From: Hoylesella oralis ATCC 33269
GTDB taxonomy: Bacteria; Bacteroidota; Bacteroidia; Bacteroidales; Bacteroidaceae
Assembly: GCF_000185145.2 (NCBI RefSeq)
Contig: NZ_GL833119.1
Coordinates: forward strand, 248,001 to 312,000
DNA: 64,000 nt
Direction: 5' to 3'
A program made the position numbers and the translations under genes. Shown here one piece after another: positions 61,340 through 64,000 of the stretch. The notes under the pieces were generated by a model. That model saw only the letters and a program-made list of their open reading frames with translations, had not been told where the DNA came from and ran no database searches. The first letter of the stretch is position 1, and each line of letters opens with the position of its first letter.

Positions 61340-61810
61340 ATGAAGAACAAACTTGTAAATCCGCCATCTTACCGACACGACACGGTTTTACCGCTGCCCT
61401 TAGAGGTGAAGGCCAATGCCATAGCCGTGGATGCAGCATGCTCCGGAAACCCCGGGGCAATGGAATATCAAGGGATAGACCTTGCTACCGGCGCACGTAT
61501 ATTCCACTTCGGACCGATGCATGGCACCAATAATATCGGCGAATTTCTTGCAATCGTCCACGCTTTAGCTTTGCTCGAACAGCAGGGAACGACGGATAGA
61601 ACGGTCTATTCCGACAGCTATAACGCCATACTTTGGGTAAAGAAGAAGCAGTGCAAAACCAAATTGGCGCACACACCCGACACCGATGAGCTTTTTAAAA
61701 TAATAGCCCGAGCCGAAAACTGGCTGCACACACATACGGTAGAGACGCCTATCGTGAAGTGGGAAACAAACAAATGGGGCGAAATTCCGGCCGATTTTGG
61801 GCGGAAATGA
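61340..61810 (+). CDS. Ribonuclease HI-like protein
   Basis: The 156-aa protein has an RNase H fold with four acidic residues in place: D in VDAACSGNPG, E in NIGEFLAIV, D in YSDSYNAI and D in IPADFGRK. It would remove RNA from RNA-DNA hybrids. It follows argS after 15 bases and is probably co-transcribed. A small hairpin (TCGGGTAA/TTACCCGA, 61845-61868) follows. Confidence 0.88.
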   Translation: MKNKLVNPPSYRHDTVLPLPLEVKANAIAVDAACSGNPGAMEYQGIDLATGARIFHFGPMHGTNNIGEFLAIVHALALLEQQGTTDRTVYSDSYNAILWVKKKQCKTKLAHTPDTDELFKIIARAENWLHTHTVETPIVKWETNKWGEIPADFGRK

Positions 61811-61844
61811 GTTGTTTCCGTTACTGATAAACTTTCAAAACAAA

Positions 61845-61868
61845 TCGGGTAAACATGTACTTACCCGA
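61845..61868. terminator. Hairpin between convergent RNase H and glycosidase-like genes
   Basis: TCGGGTAA (61845-61852) pairs with TTACCCGA (61861-61868) around an 8-base loop. No clear T-run follows on either side. Confidence 0.5.
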
Positions 61869-61889
61869 AGGAAAATGCCTGTTGCGGTA

Positions 61890-63122
61890 TTATTTCCAAT
61901 GGTATAAAAGATAGTCGCCCGGCGCCAATGTTACGGATTGCCGGCCTTGCCGGCACGGGCGTTGCAACTTTCCATTGCTCCCAACCGGTCTTACCTTCCC
62001 GCTTATCTCTATTTCGATGGTCTGCGAATGATGGATGTCGTGGTTGACAAACATCATAAACCGGCTCTTTCCGTTTACCATATAAGACACGAGAATACCC
62101 CGCTCGCCGCTGCCGCAAAGCCTTACCGGCACCGACAGGTTTTCCCATTCGGTCGTTCCTTCAATGTGTTTATTCCCCGTATGTCCTACGGCAACGGCCT
62201 TTGCACCCAAGAACACCCAAGCCAAGCTCTGTATTTCACGGTTCAAATTCCTTACGAGTTCGTACACCGGAGTACGCTTTCCGTGCTCATCGATGGGTGC
62301 ACTGTGGAAGTTCCATGTATCGGTGGGCGGCGTCCAATAAGTAAAGTGTTGTATGCACTGTGCCCCATAAGCCAACGCACTGAATGCCTCTATGCGCAAA
62401 TGAGCGGCCGTTGGAATGGGATAAGAACCGTGGGCAGTGCTCAAAACAAATGCCCAGAAAGGCTGCATACTGCGCATCGATACCCGACGGGCTACCTCAA
62501 GATTACTGTAAAGTTGTGGTCTTACGACCACTTTACCCTGCTCCTGAACGATCGGATAGAGGTCGTAAGAGAGCTGCGAAAGCCCCAATTCGTCTACCGA
62601 CCGCTGCACATACTCCTCGTAGGTCTTTGTTCCGAGCTCTGCAGGCGATACGAATATCGGCAGCAAATTCAGATATATAAGGTGTTTGTCATCGATCTTG
62701 TACACCCTATCCCTAAACTTTCTAAGGTCGGCAAAACTCACTGTCGTCGGTTCATCGCGCAGGAACCAGCCGCAAAGCATCTTTTCGTTCTTGAAATGTT
62801 CCACGATTTCGGCCGTTCTCTCCTCCAATTCAGGACAACCGGCCATCAGTCTGACACCCGTACCCTTGCTTGCCGAGAGCCCTTTAGCTAACTGATCGGC
62901 GTTCTCGAAGTGCGAGAAAGAGATGTTAAAGCCGGCATTTCGCAATTCCATATACCGCTCTCGTGTAAGATTACTGTCGGGAAGAATGGAATACCATGCA
63001 AGGATCGGGAACTCTTTTCCCGTAGGATTCTTGTACTTCATCTTATTATCGGCATTCCCGGCAATAGCGGCTACCAGCAACAAGAGAACTATTGTAATCT
63101 TTTTCATCATACGATTAAACAT
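61890..63122 (-). CDS. Secreted glycoside-hydrolase-like (TIM-barrel) protein
   Basis: The 410-aa protein has a signal peptide (MMKKITIVLLLLVAAIAGNA, starting at Met5 or Met6 of the open frame) and reads as a TIM barrel with a C-terminal beta-sandwich. The segment CGWFLRDEPTTVSF holds acidic residues typical of GH42/GH-like families, and the later ALAYGAQCIQHFTYWTPP is another barrel strand. The exact family and substrate are uncertain. The gene stands alone. Confidence 0.7.
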   Translation of the reverse strand: MFNRMMKKITIVLLLLVAAIAGNADNKMKYKNPTGKEFPILAWYSILPDSNLTRERYMELRNAGFNISFSHFENADQLAKGLSASKGTGVRLMAGCPELEERTAEIVEHFKNEKMLCGWFLRDEPTTVSFADLRKFRDRVYKIDDKHLIYLNLLPIFVSPAELGTKTYEEYVQRSVDELGLSQLSYDLYPIVQEQGKVVVRPQLYSNLEVARRVSMRSMQPFWAFVLSTAHGSYPIPTAAHLRIEAFSALAYGAQCIQHFTYWTPPTDTWNFHSAPIDEHGKRTPVYELVRNLNREIQSLAWVFLGAKAVAVGHTGNKHIEGTTEWENLSVPVRLCGSGERGILVSYMVNGKSRFMMFVNHDIHHSQTIEIEISGKVRPVGSNGKLQRPCRQGRQSVTLAPGDYLLYHWK

Positions 63123-63175
63123 TAAAAAAACTCTATTTTTTCTTCGAACAACGGCCGTATTACAGTAAAAGGCCG

Positions 63176-63835
63176 CTACTCTATTTCAACCCGTTTGCCC
63201 AAGAAATGGGGCTGAAGACCTACCAAAAGATCGATATGTGCCTTGGTTCGCGCCAGATATTCGCGGCATTTCATGCGGAATTGCCACCATCTGTTCTGAA
63301 AATCGCCTGCATTGAAAGCTATCGCATCGATACCCTCGGCACGCGAAAGATACAGTGCGCGCTCGTTATGAAACTGCTGCGAGATAATCGTAAAGGTATG
63401 GAGACCGAAGATTTCCTTGGCTCTAACAACCGAATCGAGCGTTCGCAATCCGGCATAATCCAAATAGATAACGCTGTCGGGTACGCCCTGTGCCATCAAA
63501 TCGGCTTTCATCTGTTCGGGTTCGTTGTACGTCTCGCTCGGGTTGGCTCCGCTAATCAGAATACGTGAAATTTTACCTGAACGATAGAGTTCTGCGGTTG
63601 CATCGATCCTTGCCGTATAATACGGATTGGGTGCTCCTGTTCTTCCTTTGGGGTTGGTACCCAACAAAAGGCCCACGCGGCGGGCAGGTATTTGCGACAC
63701 ATTTTCATACATTCGCCCCTCGGCTGCCCGTTTTACATCGTAATTGCAATAAACTATGGCTGCGATACAAACCGCACAAAAACCCAATGCCGTGAACAAA
63801 AGGCGCGTAAATAATTTCTTTTTCTTGTCTGTCAT
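63176..63835 (-). CDS. SanA/YdcF-like (DUF218) membrane protein
   Basis: The 219-aa protein has one N-terminal membrane helix (LLFTALGFCAVCIAAIVYC) and a DUF218 domain with VGLLLGTNPKG, RILISGANPSE and FTIISQQFHNERA, the SanA pattern linked to envelope barrier function and high-temperature vancomycin resistance in E. coli. The active site and substrate are unknown. It is 17 bases downstream of the truncated glycosyltransferase frame and is probably read from the same transcript. Confidence 0.85.
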   Translation of the reverse strand: MTDKKKKLFTRLLFTALGFCAVCIAAIVYCNYDVKRAAEGRMYENVSQIPARRVGLLLGTNPKGRTGAPNPYYTARIDATAELYRSGKISRILISGANPSETYNEPEQMKADLMAQGVPDSVIYLDYAGLRTLDSVVRAKEIFGLHTFTIISQQFHNERALYLSRAEGIDAIAFNAGDFQNRWWQFRMKCREYLARTKAHIDLLVGLQPHFLGKRVEIE

Positions 63836-63852
63836 TTCTGTTTTGCTTATAT

Positions 63853-64000
63853 TTATCGCCCGATTCGTGCGATTAGTTTACTTATCCGAACATAAATCGG
63901 AGGCAAGGTGTCATCGGAATCTACGAAAGTAATCCATTCGCCACGGGCCATTTTCACGCCGTTCTCACGCGCTTTGCTTCTGCCAAGGTTAGGCTGATGG
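63853..64000 (-). CDS. C-terminal end of a glycosyltransferase family 2 frame, possibly truncated
   Basis: The minus-strand frame that enters from the right edge reads HQPNLGRSKARENGVKMARGEWITFVDSDD, the nucleotide-sugar-binding region of GT2 enzymes ending in the DSDD motif, and then runs only about 18 residues (TLPPIYVRISKLIARIGR) to a TAA at 63853-63855. GT2 proteins normally continue well past this motif, so the gene looks truncated or frameshifted. It is partial in the window, so I cannot tell its total length. Confidence 0.6.
   Translation of the reverse strand, partial: HQPNLGRSKARENGVKMARGEWITFVDSDDTLPPIYVRISKLIARIGR

Overview
The window comes from a member of the Bacteroidales, most likely a Prevotella-like species. 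The evidence is the repeated -7 promoter box TAnnTTTG (very often TATCTTTGCA), a SusC/SusD pair, GH92 and GH36 glycosidases, a PafA-type phosphatase, and two small secreted proteins ending in the YDLxGRRV...KGxYIVxGKK tail common in Prevotella. No 16S or other species marker is present, so the genus is an inference.

Positions 1 to about 16,800 are the right-hand part of an integrated mobile element lying against the 3' end of a tRNA-Leu(CAA) gene. Its left part (1-9022) is a tightly packed plus-strand operon that looks like a defence system. In order it encodes the end of an unidentified protein, a PP-loop (PAPS reductase/DndC-like) protein, a PLD-nuclease/DEAH-helicase fusion, a 75-aa protein, a DndD-like SMC ATPase with a CxxC hook, a 190-aa protein in the place where dndE usually sits, a DUF262 protein with a DGQQR motif, a 34-aa overlapping ORF and a Ser/Thr-kinase-like protein. 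An AlbA_2/HATPase regulator follows (9191-10735). This mix of Dnd-like and Ssp-like parts with a PLD helicase and a kinase does not match any system I can name, and it is the main candidate for something new. The last three genes (DUF262, 34-aa ORF, kinase) are visibly more AT-rich than the genes before them.

Positions 10,794-16,560 (minus strand) are the mobilization and replication module: a membrane-anchored accessory protein, a MobP-type relaxase, a MobC-like protein with an oriT-like nested inverted repeat, a toprim primase, an ATPase of the primase-helicase type, an excisionase-like HTH protein and an unknown 306-aa protein. There are no conjugation pilus genes and no integrase in view, so this is probably a mobilizable element (IME, NBU-like) whose integrase lies to the left.

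From about 16,880 onward the window is host chromosome of higher GC content. It holds manC; a HIT protein and greA; GH36 alpha-galactosidase; a 1.1-kb gene-free stretch with a probable small RNA; GH92 mannosidase; sucC-sucD; guaD; a GNAT protein; pafA; a CMD-cupin protein; eno; a YitT transporter; a Crp/Fnr regulator coupled to an RluA-type pseudouridine synthase; two paralogous calycin-like secreted proteins; an S15-type peptidase behind a triplicated promoter; a SusC/SusD pair; a FecE-like ATPase; a PfkB kinase; two tandem AraC regulators; a pyridoxine kinase; a PagL-like outer-membrane protein; an AspT/YbjL-type transporter; an alpha/beta hydrolase; a 22-bp tandem repeat; argS; an RNase H; a glycoside-hydrolase-like protein; a SanA-like protein; and the end of a glycosyltransferase-2 gene that stops unusually early.

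All calls come from reading the sequence and its translations. No database search was possible, and GC values are hand counts on sample lines.
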